The notes below the pieces were generated by a model that did no database searches, was not told the DNA's origin, and worked only from the letters and a program-made list of their open reading frames with translations. Position numbers and translations under genes: made by a program. Below, piece after piece: positions 1 through 8,212 of a DNA stretch of 40,055 bases. The stretch spans positions 1 to 40,055 of the forward strand of contig WJOT01000052.1 in the NCBI GenBank assembly GCA_009619095.1, given 5' to 3'. The stretch is from Clostridia bacterium (GTDB lineage Bacteria; UBA6262; WVXT01). Numbering within the stretch: position 1 is the first letter of the stretch; every line of letters starts with the position of its first letter.

Positions 1-210
1 GGGGTAAGGATTGTTGATGTGTTGTCAAAGGAATTGGGTATAAATCCAGGGCAGACAACAAAAGATTTGCAATTCACAATTGAGGCCGTAAATTGTCTTG
101 GTTGCTGTGCCATAGGACCAACTGTCGTGTTGAATGGAGAATATTATGGTCAGATGACGCCACAGAAAACGCTCAATCAAATTAAGAGGTTAATTAAAAA
201 AGGAAAATAG
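1..210 (+). CDS. NuoE/HydC-like thioredoxin-fold [2Fe-2S] subunit, 5' truncated
   Basis: The reading frame is open from base 1, so the gene enters from outside the window; the GTG at 19 is an internal codon. The visible 69 residues match the C-terminal half of NuoE-type subunits: a LGINPGQTT segment followed by VNCLGCCAIGP, which holds the second cysteine pair (C-x3-C, plus one extra adjacent Cys) of the [2Fe-2S] cluster, then VVLNGEYYGQMTP. In the family this subunit relays electrons to or from the FMN site of the NuoF subunit in NADH-linked complexes, hydrogenases and bifurcating enzymes. One base separates its stop from the GTG of the next gene, so the two are surely co-transcribed. The first cysteine pair must lie upstream. 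Confidence 0.9.
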   Translation, partial: GVRIVDVLSKELGINPGQTTKDLQFTIEAVNCLGCCAIGPTVVLNGEYYGQMTPQKTLNQIKRLIKKGK

Positions 211-211
211 A

Positions 212-3200
212 GTGGTTAAGTTACTAATGTTTGAACAGCTTGAAAAATTTCGTCAAAAAATTTTGTCAAAGAGATCAAAAAAGACAGTAATCTCCATATC
301 TTGTGGGACGTGTGGGCAGGCACAAGGTGCGCTCAAAGTAGTTGAAGCATTTAAAAAGGCAGTAAAAGGGCACAAGGAGAAGATTTCAATAAAGGTCACC
401 GGGTGCCATGGATTTTGTGAGGCTGAGCCTGATGTCATAATTTTCCCTGAAGAAATATTCTATAGGAATTTGAAACCTGAGGATGCAAAGAGGGTCGTAA
501 AATCTATCTTGAATGGGGAGATAGTTGATGACCTTGTCTACAAAGAGAATGGTAATAGTTTCATCCATATGTCCGAAATACCATTTTATAGAAAACAGAT
601 GCGAATACTATCGGGTAAGAATCCGCTCATCGATCCTGTAAACGTAGAGGATTACATTGCTTTGGGTGGCTATAATGCTCTGGCCAAGGCGTTACAGAAG
701 AGCCCGCAGGAAATAATAAGCGAAATAAAAGCCTCAGGACTCAGAGGCAGAGGCGGTGCAGGTTTTCCGACCGGTAGGAAGTGGGAAATTACTCGTGCGC
801 AGAAAGATAATATTAAATATATGATTTGTAACGCTGATGAAGGCGACCCAGGAGCATATATGGATAGAAGTCTGCTTGAGGGTAATCCCCATGCGATTAT
901 TGAGGGGATGATAATAGCTGCTTTTGCAATCGGTGCAGCTGAAGGGTGGGTTTATGTGCGGAATGAATATCCACTTGCGGTGAAACATGTAACCATCGCA
1001 ATTGAACAGGCAAGAGAACTTGGTTTGTTAGGCGAAAATATTTTAAGTTCGGGTTTTAGTTTTGATATTAAAATAGCAAGAGGCGCCGGTGCATTTGTCT
1101 GCGGAGAGGAGACTGCTCTTATAGCATCTATAGAGGGAAAGAGAGGAATTCCCAGGCAGAGGCCACCGTTTCCCGCAGAGCATGGGCTTTTCGCTAAACC
1201 GACAAACATAAATAACGTTGAAACACTGGGAAAAGTGCCAATAATAATAGAAAAAGGAGCAGATTGGTTTGCCAGCATAGGCACAGAAAAGAGCAAAGGC
1301 ACGAAGATATTTTCACTCGTAGGTAAGGTGCGAAATACCGGGCTGGTAGAGGTGCCAATGGGTATCACGCTCGGCGAGGTGGTATTTGATATTGGCGGTG
1401 CTTTAGATGGCAAAAGGGTGAAAGCTGTTCAGATTGGCGGGCCATCGGGCGGATGTATTCCCCAGGAACTATTCCATTTGCCTATAGACTATGAATCTCT
1501 GACAGGTGCAGGCGCTATAATGGGTTCAGGCGGCATGATTGTTATGGACGAAAATACCTGCATGGTTGATATCGCAAGATATTTTACCAACTTCTTGCAA
1601 GAGGCGTCCTGTGGAAAATGCACTATCTGCCGGGAAGGCACGCAGAGAATGTATGAAATTCTTACAAGTATAACAGAAGGTCGCGGCAAAGAAGAGGATT
1701 TGACCCTACTTGATGAGTTAGGAAGGATTATAAAAGATGCCTCAATGTGCGGGCTTGGACAGACTGCACCCAATTCTGTGCTTTCAGCTCTTCGTTTCTT
1801 CAAAGATGAGTATCTAGACCATATCAAGAAGGAAAGATGTAATGCCGCTGTATGCCAGGAGATAATTTCTTCTCCCTGTCAACATACTTGCCCTATAGAT
1901 ACAGAAGCTCCCGTCTATATTTCTCTAATAGCCAAGAAGAAATATGCCGATGCCCTCAAAATAATAAAAAAGGATAATCCGCTTGCTTCTGTCCTTGCCC
2001 GTGTCTGCCATCATTCCTGTGAGACTAAATGTCGAACGGCCGAAGGCGGCGAGCCTATTGCAATAAGAAATCTCAAGAGGTTTGTTACAGATTATGGACT
2101 GAGAAATAATCTTATGCTCAGAGCAGAACCCAAACCAAGGAATGAAAGATGGAAAGTAGCTGTAATTGGTTCTGGGCCGGCAGGGCTAACCTGCGGCTTT
2201 TATCTTGCTCTGAAGGGTTATGACATTACTATATTCGAAAAACAGCCCGTGATTGGGGGAATGCTTGCGCTGGGAATACCTGAATACAGACTGCCGAGAA
2301 AGATATTAAAAACCGATATTGATTATATCAAAAGTGCGGTAGGCGAGATTCGCACAAATTCTACATTGGGTGAGGACTTTGTTTTAGACGACCTATTCAA
2401 TCAGGGCTATAAAGCGATATTTATTGCCACAGGCGCACATAAATCATTAAGATTGAATATACCCGGTGAAGACGCAGAAGGCGTAATGTATGGTATGGAA
2501 GCACTGACTTCTCTAAACCTTGGGAAAGAGATAAAAATTGGCAGGAGGGTAGGTGTAATTGGAGGTGGCAATTCAGCAGTAGATACAGCAAGGGCTCTGT
2601 TACGCACCGGAATGCCTGAGGATGTAACGATCTTCTATAGGAGAACGATTGCCGAAATGCCGGCGTTTAAAGACGAGGTAGAATCTGCCCTTGAGGAGGG
2701 AATAAAAATCCAGTTTTTAACTGCACCAAAGAGAATAATCTCCGACAACGGAAATTTAAGAGCCTGCGAATTCGTAAGGATGAAATTGGGTGAGGTAGAT
2801 GAAACGGGTAGAGGAAGACCTGTACTGATAGAGGGTTCAGAGTTTACAGTAAAATTGGATACTTTAATAGTCGCTATTGGCGAGCGTCCGGACACATCGT
2901 TTATTGAAAGAGAAGCAGGGCTTGAAATTTCTCAAAGAGGAAATGTTATCGTCAACTCCGAAACGCTCCTTACCACAAGGAAAGGCGTGTTCGCCGGCGG
3001 AGATTTGGTAACTGGGCCAAATACTGTTGTTGAGGCCGTCGCCGCAGGTAAAATTGCTGCTGAATCCATTGATAAATTTTTAAAAGGAGAGGAAATAAAG
3101 CGAGAATATAGAATAACGAGACCTTCAAGGTATATAGAACCTCTTAAGTTCTCCGATAAGGAACTAGAGGAACTATTATCAGCTAAACGACCGGTAATGG

Positions 3201-3385
3201 CTCATCTATCAGCTGAAAAGAGAAAATTTAATTTCCAGGAAATTGAACAGGGCTTAACCGTAGAAGAGGCAATTAAAGAGGCGAAGAGATGTCTACGATG
3301 CGATCTTGAAACAAAAGATGGCAAGATGTTCTTAGAGAAACTTAAAGAAGGTTTGCTGGAAAAACAGGAAATAAAAAATGCCTAA
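212..3385 (+). CDS. NuoF-like NADH/FMN protein fused to a GltD-like NAD(P)H flavoprotein
   Basis: A 1057-residue fusion. Order of domains: an N-terminal thioredoxin-like [2Fe-2S] region (Cys31, Cys34, Cys65, Cys69); the Nuo51 FMN/NADH fold with GLRGRGGAGFPTGRKWE near residue 175; a SLBB-like segment; the NuoF [4Fe-4S] motif SCGKCTICREGT near 466; then a complete glutamate-synthase-small-subunit half with an iron-sulfur segment (CHHSCETKC near 600), an FAD GxGxxG motif (VIGSGPAGL near 650) and an NADPH motif (VIGGGNSAVD near 780), ending in CLRC. NuoF oxidises NADH; GltD-type proteins handle NADPH. The start is GTG 212 behind AAGGA; ATG 227 is an alternative. It overlaps the next gene by 8 bases. 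Related to HydB, NfnB and Stn subunits, but this single-chain arrangement is unusual. Confidence 0.92.
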   Translation: MVKLLMFEQLEKFRQKILSKRSKKTVISISCGTCGQAQGALKVVEAFKKAVKGHKEKISIKVTGCHGFCEAEPDVIIFPEEIFYRNLKPEDAKRVVKSILNGEIVDDLVYKENGNSFIHMSEIPFYRKQMRILSGKNPLIDPVNVEDYIALGGYNALAKALQKSPQEIISEIKASGLRGRGGAGFPTGRKWEITRAQKDNIKYMICNADEGDPGAYMDRSLLEGNPHAIIEGMIIAAFAIGAAEGWVYVRNEYPLAVKHVTIAIEQARELGLLGENILSSGFSFDIKIARGAGAFVCGEETALIASIEGKRGIPRQRPPFPAEHGLFAKPTNINNVETLGKVPIIIEKGADWFASIGTEKSKGTKIFSLVGKVRNTGLVEVPMGITLGEVVFDIGGALDGKRVKAVQIGGPSGGCIPQELFHLPIDYESLTGAGAIMGSGGMIVMDENTCMVDIARYFTNFLQEASCGKCTICREGTQRMYEILTSITEGRGKEEDLTLLDELGRIIKDASMCGLGQTAPNSVLSALRFFKDEYLDHIKKERCNAAVCQEIISSPCQHTCPIDTEAPVYISLIAKKKYADALKIIKKDNPLASVLARVCHHSCETKCRTAEGGEPIAIRNLKRFVTDYGLRNNLMLRAEPKPRNERWKVAVIGSGPAGLTCGFYLALKGYDITIFEKQPVIGGMLALGIPEYRLPRKILKTDIDYIKSAVGEIRTNSTLGEDFVLDDLFNQGYKAIFIATGAHKSLRLNIPGEDAEGVMYGMEALTSLNLGKEIKIGRRVGVIGGGNSAVDTARALLRTGMPEDVTIFYRRTIAEMPAFKDEVESALEEGIKIQFLTAPKRIISDNGNLRACEFVRMKLGEVDETGRGRPVLIEGSEFTVKLDTLIVAIGERPDTSFIEREAGLEISQRGNVIVNSETLLTTRKGVFAGGDLVTGPNTVVEAVAAGKIAAESIDKFLKGEEIKREYRITRPSRYIEPLKFSDKELEELLSAKRPVMAHLSAEKRKFNFQEIEQGLTVEEAIKEAKRCLRCDLETKDGKMFLEKLKEGLLEKQEIKNA

Positions 3386-4094
3386 AGTAACAATTGATGG
3401 AATTGATTTTGATACTCCTAAAGGCTGGACAATACTTGATGCAGCAAGGTTCTTAGGATTGGAGATTCCAACCCTTTGCTATAATGAGGGACTTTCCACT
3501 TGGGGCGGATGTGGTTTGTGCTTAGTAGAAATAGGCACAGGCGAAAAAAGCAAACTTGTCACCTCTTGTGCCTACCCTGTTGAAGAAGGGCTTATAGTGA
3601 GGACTGCTACGAAACGGGTTATTGATGCCAGAAAAATGGTACTGGAGCTTCTCATAGCACAGTGTCCCGCATCTAAGGTTTTGCAGGATATGGCTGCAAA
3701 GATAGGTTTAGACCGGGTCAGGTTTAAGCCTAAGTGGGAGGATTGTGTATACTGCGGGCTGTGCGTAAGAATGTGTGAAGAGCAGATGATGGCAAAGGCT
3801 ATAGGATTCGTCAACAGGGGTAACAAACTGAAAATTACCACACCGTTTGACATGACCTCTGAAGAATGTCGAAGATGTGGCGCTTGTATGTATATCTGCC
3901 CAGCATGTACATTAAGGTGTGAAGGGCCTGAGGCGGAAAATGTGTTATGTGGCAGATGTTACAACGAACTCCAGCCAACATGTTTGGATGTTTATGAGAA
4001 CTACGCTTGTTGGATGGGGTTGAAAGGTGAATGCGGAACGTGTGTAAAAGAAGAAGATGAAAAGAAAAAGGAGGGTCGCTGTTCCGACGAATAA
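3378..4094 (+). CDS. NuoG/HydA N-terminal-type iron-sulfur protein
   Basis: A 238-residue iron-sulfur protein resembling only the N-terminal part of NuoG or HydA. It starts with a plant-type [2Fe-2S] ferredoxin domain (CYNEG, then GGCGLC near residues 34-48, with a further Cys near 63). It continues with two [4Fe-4S] ferredoxin motifs (CVYCGLCVRMC and CRRCGACMYICPAC) and a Cys-rich tail (CGRCY, then CGTC). There is no hydrogenase H-cluster or molybdopterin domain, so the protein is an electron wire. The start overlaps the end of the NuoF-GltD fusion, as expected for translational coupling. The last residues (about GRCSDE) and the stop are encoded by the left edge of an intergenic repeat, so the native C-terminus may have been altered. 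Confidence 0.88.
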   Translation: MPKVTIDGIDFDTPKGWTILDAARFLGLEIPTLCYNEGLSTWGGCGLCLVEIGTGEKSKLVTSCAYPVEEGLIVRTATKRVIDARKMVLELLIAQCPASKVLQDMAAKIGLDRVRFKPKWEDCVYCGLCVRMCEEQMMAKAIGFVNRGNKLKITTPFDMTSEECRRCGACMYICPACTLRCEGPEAENVLCGRCYNELQPTCLDVYENYACWMGLKGECGTCVKEEDEKKKEGRCSDE

Positions 4095-4168
4095 GGAGGA
4101 ACGGGTCAGCGACGTTCCGATGAATGAATCGGAACAGGTCACCGACTGAATCGAAGCGTAAGGAGGGG
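4079..4168. repeat. Composite palindromic repeat unit ending in a ribosome binding site (copy 1)
   Basis: The segment contains the perfect hairpin GTTCCGAT/ATCGGAAC (4114-4121 with 4128-4135) and flanking GTCGCTG/CAGCGAC arms. It shares most of its length with the copy at 22961-23037. It ends in AAGGAGGGG, which is the Shine-Dalgarno sequence of the GltB-like gene at 4173. Its left edge encodes the last codons of the preceding gene. Confidence 0.8.
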
Positions 4169-4172
4169 AAAA

Positions 4173-5753
4173 ATGGAATTTGGAAAGATTAATGCAACAG
4201 CAGCAACTTTAACAAAGAACAGGACAGAAGACGCTATTGTACCGATAAGTGGAATGTGTGCTACTTGCGTGGATGGCTGTATCGGGATGTGCGAAATTGG
4301 GAGGTCTGCGTACAGGGGCACAGAAGTTATGTATCCTCATCCATACGGGATAATCAGTTCCGCAGGTGAAAAAGCGTACCCTGTGGACTTATCTCACTTT
4401 ACAATGCTTGGCGCATGTAAAGGCGCATATGGAATAGAACCAGATTCCAACAAGGCGATATTCACGAATGTTAACCTTGAGCGAAGGATAGGACACGACA
4501 AAGGCATAAAATTGAGGATACCTATTGTTATTCCTGGACTTGGTTCAACAGCTATAGCTAAAAATAATTGGGAGGGACTTGCTGTTGGCGCTGCACTTTC
4601 GGGTGTAATAGTTACAATAGGTGAGAATGTATGTGGCATGGACACGGATGCGAAAATAAAGAATGGGAAAGTCATTCACTCCCCGGAACTGGAAAGAAGG
4701 ATTAAAATCTTCAAGGAATGGCAGCAGGATGGTTATGGTGCTATTGTTGTCCAGGCAAATGTCGAAGATACAAAGCTCGGGGTGCATGAATATGCCATAG
4801 ATAAATTAGGTGTTGAAGCAGTGGAACTAAAATGGGGGCAGGGTGCAAAAGACATTGGTGGTGAGGTAAAGATAAAAGACTTAAAGCTTGCCCAGATGCT
4901 AAAAGACAGGGGGTATATCATATTACCCGATCCTTATGACCCGGCTGTTATACAGGATTTCGAGCATGATGTCTTTCAGGAATTTGAACGACACTCAAGG
5001 ATTGGCATGGTTGAAAAAGAAAGTTTCTGTAAAAGGGTAGAAAAATTGAGGGCTGCAGGTGCAAAATATATTTTTCTGAAGACAGGTGCTTATAGACCGA
5101 TGGACTTAGCTCTTGCAGTAAAATGCGCATCGGAAGCGAAGATTGATTTACTGACTGTAGATGCGGCCGGTGCTGGAACGGGAATGAGTCCCTGGAGAAT
5201 GATGTGTGAGTGGGGGGTGCCGGGCGTGGAACTCTGGTCGCTTCTCTATCAATATCTGGACAGGTTAGCGAAGAAAGGAAAATACATTCCTGATGTTGCA
5301 ATTGCTGGTGGATTTACTATGGAAGACCAAATCTTTAAAGGTTTGGCATTAGGGGCACCGTACTTTAAACTGGTTGGCATGGCTAGGGCGCCGCTTGCTG
5401 CTGCAATGGTGGGTAAAAACATAGGCAAGAAAATAGAAAAAGGTAGTGTACCCGTATACGTGGCGCGTTTTGGACGAACGAAAGATGAGATATTTATTAC
5501 TGCTTCAGAGCTTCGCCGCAAATTTGGTAGTGAGTTTGACTCAATTCCCACAGGCGCTATCGGACTTTATACGTATATGAAAAGAGTCGAACAGGGAGTC
5601 AAACAAATTATGTGTGGTGCAAGAAAATTTGCATTGGAACACGTCTCACGGAATGATATGGCTGCTTTAACCCATGAGGCAAGTGAAATAAGCGGTATCC
5701 CCTACATAATGGAATGCGATAAGAAAGAAGCAGAAAAAATCCTCGAAGATTGA
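4173..5753 (+). CDS. GltB-like FMN-binding glutamate synthase family protein
   Basis: A 526-residue protein with the FMN-binding beta/alpha barrel of the glutamate synthase central domain: GLGSTAIAKNNWEGLAVGA, VELKWGQGAKDIGGEVK, TVDAAGAGTGMSP and IAGGF can be aligned to family positions. No glutaminase (class II amidotransferase) domain is present, so ammonia transfer, if any, needs another subunit. The Cys triplet that binds the [3Fe-4S] cluster in ordinary GltB after the barrel is not visible. Instead the N-terminus has C29-x2-C32-x3-C36-x3-C40, a possible [4Fe-4S] site. A strong AGGAGG lies 6 bases before the ATG. The context points to electron input from the adjacent NuoE, NuoF-GltD and NuoG-like proteins. 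The true substrate is not certain. Confidence 0.82.
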   Translation: MEFGKINATAATLTKNRTEDAIVPISGMCATCVDGCIGMCEIGRSAYRGTEVMYPHPYGIISSAGEKAYPVDLSHFTMLGACKGAYGIEPDSNKAIFTNVNLERRIGHDKGIKLRIPIVIPGLGSTAIAKNNWEGLAVGAALSGVIVTIGENVCGMDTDAKIKNGKVIHSPELERRIKIFKEWQQDGYGAIVVQANVEDTKLGVHEYAIDKLGVEAVELKWGQGAKDIGGEVKIKDLKLAQMLKDRGYIILPDPYDPAVIQDFEHDVFQEFERHSRIGMVEKESFCKRVEKLRAAGAKYIFLKTGAYRPMDLALAVKCASEAKIDLLTVDAAGAGTGMSPWRMMCEWGVPGVELWSLLYQYLDRLAKKGKYIPDVAIAGGFTMEDQIFKGLALGAPYFKLVGMARAPLAAAMVGKNIGKKIEKGSVPVYVARFGRTKDEIFITASELRRKFGSEFDSIPTGAIGLYTYMKRVEQGVKQIMCGARKFALEHVSRNDMAALTHEASEISGIPYIMECDKKEAEKILED

Positions 5754-5774
5754 TTTCCAATAAATAATAGTACA

Positions 5775-5819
5775 GGCAACGCCACAGGACGTAAAAAGTT
5801 GCTGGAATGCAATGTGGCG
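5775..5819 (+). promoter_or_regulatory. Inverted repeats in the purL leader
   Basis: Two overlapping pairings are visible: GCAAC (5776-5780) with GTTGC (5798-5802), and CGCCACA (5780-5786) with TGTGGCG (5813-5819). They share a base and partly exclude each other. No T-run follows, so this is not a clear terminator. It could be a short repeat or a leader structure. Confidence 0.4.
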
Positions 5820-5852
5820 CGGTGAATGCCCATTAGGGAGAGAGGTTTTTTA

Positions 5853-8090
5853 ATGGAAACACCGGCTGTTAATTTAGAATTGGCAAAAGAATTGGGACTT
5901 ACGGAAGAAGAATTTAATGAGATAAAGAAGTTGCTCGGTAGAGTTCCAAACTTTACAGAATTGGGTGTTTTTTCAGCTATGTGGTCGGAGCATTGTAGCT
6001 ATAAAAATTCACGCAAGTTGTTTACACTCTTCCCTACTAAAGGCAAACAGGTATTGGTTGGTGCAGGTGAAGAAAACTCTGGAATTGTTGATATAGGGGA
6101 TGGCTTAGGAGTTGCCTTTAAAATAGAATCGCACAATCATCCTTCAGCAGTAGAGCCCTTTGAGGCTTCAGCCACAGGTATAGGCGGATGCTTAAGGGAT
6201 ATATTTACCACCGGAGCAAGACCTGTTGCCGGCTTAGGCGCATTGAGATTCGGAAGTCTGGATAACGAAAGAGTTAAATTCTTGTTTAAAGAAGTTATCA
6301 GAGGGTTAGCTCATTATGCCAATACCGCAGAGATTAGTGCAGTGGGCGGCGAGACTTATTTTGATGAGAGTTATGAAGGCAATCCTTTAGTTAATGCCTT
6401 TGTTGTGGGTATTGTAAAGCAAGATAATATTGTGAGAGGTGCCGCATACGGAGCGGGAAATCCTGTATATTATATAGGAGGAGAGACAGGCAGAGATGGT
6501 GTAGGCGGAGCAAGTTTTGCTTCCAAGGAAATTACTGAGGAGTCTAGTTCTGATACAGGAGCAGTGGCCATAGGTAATCCCGAGCTGGGAAAACGTTTAA
6601 GAAAGGCTTGCCTGGAATTGATAGAAAAGGGGCTTGTCGTGGGAATGCAGGATATGGGCGCGGCTGGACTTACCTGCTCTTCCTCGGAAACAGCTACCAG
6701 AGGTGGAACAGGTATTGAAATAGACGTTGCCTTAATTCCCCAGAGAGAAAAAGGGATGACACCTTATGAAATCCTCTTGTCTGAATCTCAAGAGAGGATG
6801 CTGGCTATTCTAAAAGATGGCGAAGAAGAAGAGGCTTTGGATATACTGAAAAAGTGGAATATAGATGCAGTAAAAATTGGAAAAGTAACGGATGATAAAA
6901 TGATGCGGGTCAAGGAGAATGGCGTGGTAGTTTGCGAAGTTCCTGCAGAGGCCCTTACCAAGAAAGCACCCCTTTACGATAGAGAAGTTGCCGAGCCTGC
7001 TTACTTGAAAGAGGCACAAAAATTGACTCGCGAATCCATTAGGATACCGGATGATTTCAATAAAGTGTTATTGCAATTACTCGACTCCCCCACTATTGCC
7101 AGCAAAGAATCAGCATATAAAAAATTTACTGCTATAAATAAAGATGAAGTAGCAGTGGGAGCAGGTTCAGATGCAGCTGTAGTTAAAGTTAAGGGCACTA
7201 AAAAGGCTTTAGCCATAAGCGTAGATTGCAATGGCAGGTATTGCTATCTGAATCCCTATAATGGCGCGATGATGGCTGTGGCCGAAGCAGCGAGAAATAT
7301 AGTTTGCTCAGGAGGAAGACCACTGGCAATTACTGATGGTTTAAATTTTGGCAATCCTATGAAACCTGAAAATTACTGGCAATTTGAAAAGTGTATACAA
7401 GGACTTTCTGCAGCATGTAAGGCTTTAAATACACCAGTTGTCAGCGGTAACGTAAGCTTCTATAATGAAAATCCTAAGGGAGCGATAGACCCAACTCCTA
7501 TGGTGGGAATGGTGGGGCTGATAAAAGATGCGGATAAATATGTTACCCAGGATTTTAAGAATGAGGCTGATTTAGTAGTCCTTTTAGGCGAAAACAAGGC
7601 TGACCTTTCGGGTAGCGAATATTTATACCTGGCGCACAAGCAGAAGAAAGGTAATCCCCAGATAGATATAGAGAGGGAGAAGGCTGTTCAGGAAGTATGT
7701 CTTGAGGCGATCGAATCAGGTATTATCAATTCCGCCCACGATTGTTCGGAGGGTGGATTGGGAGTAACCCTGGCTGAATCGTGTATTGCCAACGCAAACA
7801 AAATGTTGGGCGCAGTGATAAAATTAGATGACCTGAAAAACAAAGATATAAGGATAGATGAGATTTTGTTTGGTGAGGCGCCTTCCAGAATAGTGGTCTC
7901 TCTGAACAAAGATAAACTGAGCGCTTTAGAAGAGATACTAAAAAAACATTCGGTGTCATATCAAATTTTAGGTAATGTTACAGGAGAAAAGCTTGTAGTT
8001 CAATACAAAGAGAAGACAATAATCGATATTCCTTTGACGACATTAAGTGATACCTGGAGAAAGGCAATCCCCTCAAGATTAGGGGAATAG
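5853..8090 (+). CDS. purL: Phosphoribosylformylglycinamidine synthase subunit PurL
   Basis: The small-type FGAM synthase, about 745 residues, makes FGAM from FGAR, ATP and glutamine-derived ammonia in purine synthesis; the family works with PurQ and PurS, neither of which is in the window. Visible signatures: MWSEHCSYKNSRK near the N-terminus, ESHNHPSAVEPFEASATGIG in the ATP/Mg site, and a second half with the same AIRS-like fold (CNGRYCYLNPY, GNVSFYNE, HDCSEGGLGV). I chose ATG 5853 because AGGGAGAGAGG lies 8 bases before it; ATG 5826 would add nine residues without a ribosome binding site. It is separated from the GltB-like gene by about 100 bases and from hisF by a repeat. Confidence 0.96.
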   Translation: METPAVNLELAKELGLTEEEFNEIKKLLGRVPNFTELGVFSAMWSEHCSYKNSRKLFTLFPTKGKQVLVGAGEENSGIVDIGDGLGVAFKIESHNHPSAVEPFEASATGIGGCLRDIFTTGARPVAGLGALRFGSLDNERVKFLFKEVIRGLAHYANTAEISAVGGETYFDESYEGNPLVNAFVVGIVKQDNIVRGAAYGAGNPVYYIGGETGRDGVGGASFASKEITEESSSDTGAVAIGNPELGKRLRKACLELIEKGLVVGMQDMGAAGLTCSSSETATRGGTGIEIDVALIPQREKGMTPYEILLSESQERMLAILKDGEEEEALDILKKWNIDAVKIGKVTDDKMMRVKENGVVVCEVPAEALTKKAPLYDREVAEPAYLKEAQKLTRESIRIPDDFNKVLLQLLDSPTIASKESAYKKFTAINKDEVAVGAGSDAAVVKVKGTKKALAISVDCNGRYCYLNPYNGAMMAVAEAARNIVCSGGRPLAITDGLNFGNPMKPENYWQFEKCIQGLSAACKALNTPVVSGNVSFYNENPKGAIDPTPMVGMVGLIKDADKYVTQDFKNEADLVVLLGENKADLSGSEYLYLAHKQKKGNPQIDIEREKAVQEVCLEAIESGIINSAHDCSEGGLGVTLAESCIANANKMLGAVIKLDDLKNKDIRIDEILFGEAPSRIVVSLNKDKLSALEEILKKHSVSYQILGNVTGEKLVVQYKEKTIIDIPLTTLSDTWRKAIPSRLGE

Positions 8091-8101
8091 ATAATCCTAT
8101 T

Positions 8102-8206
8102 AATGTCATTGCGAACCCTGAAGGGGTGAAGCAATCTCGTGATTCCGTACGAGTTTGCTTCGGCTTCGCCTCGCAACCGCTATCGTTCCTGGAAATGACG
8201 GAGGAG
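8102..8206. repeat. ATTGCGA/TCGCAA palindromic intergenic repeat
   Basis: A nested palindrome: outer GTCATT (8105-8110) with AATGAC (8194-8199), next TTGCGA (8109-8114) with TCGCAA (8171-8176), and an inner CCCTGAAGGGG. Elements with ATTGCGA...CCCCGAAGGGG...GAAGCAATC are common intergenic repeats in many bacterial genomes. Its right edge runs into GGAGGAG, the ribosome binding site of hisF. Confidence 0.8.
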
Positions 8207-8212
8207 TAAAAA

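Noticed and set aside
952-1413. Minus-strand frame of 153 residues opposite the NuoF domain
   Set aside because: The + strand codes for conserved FMN/NADH motifs throughout; the antisense product has no family features.
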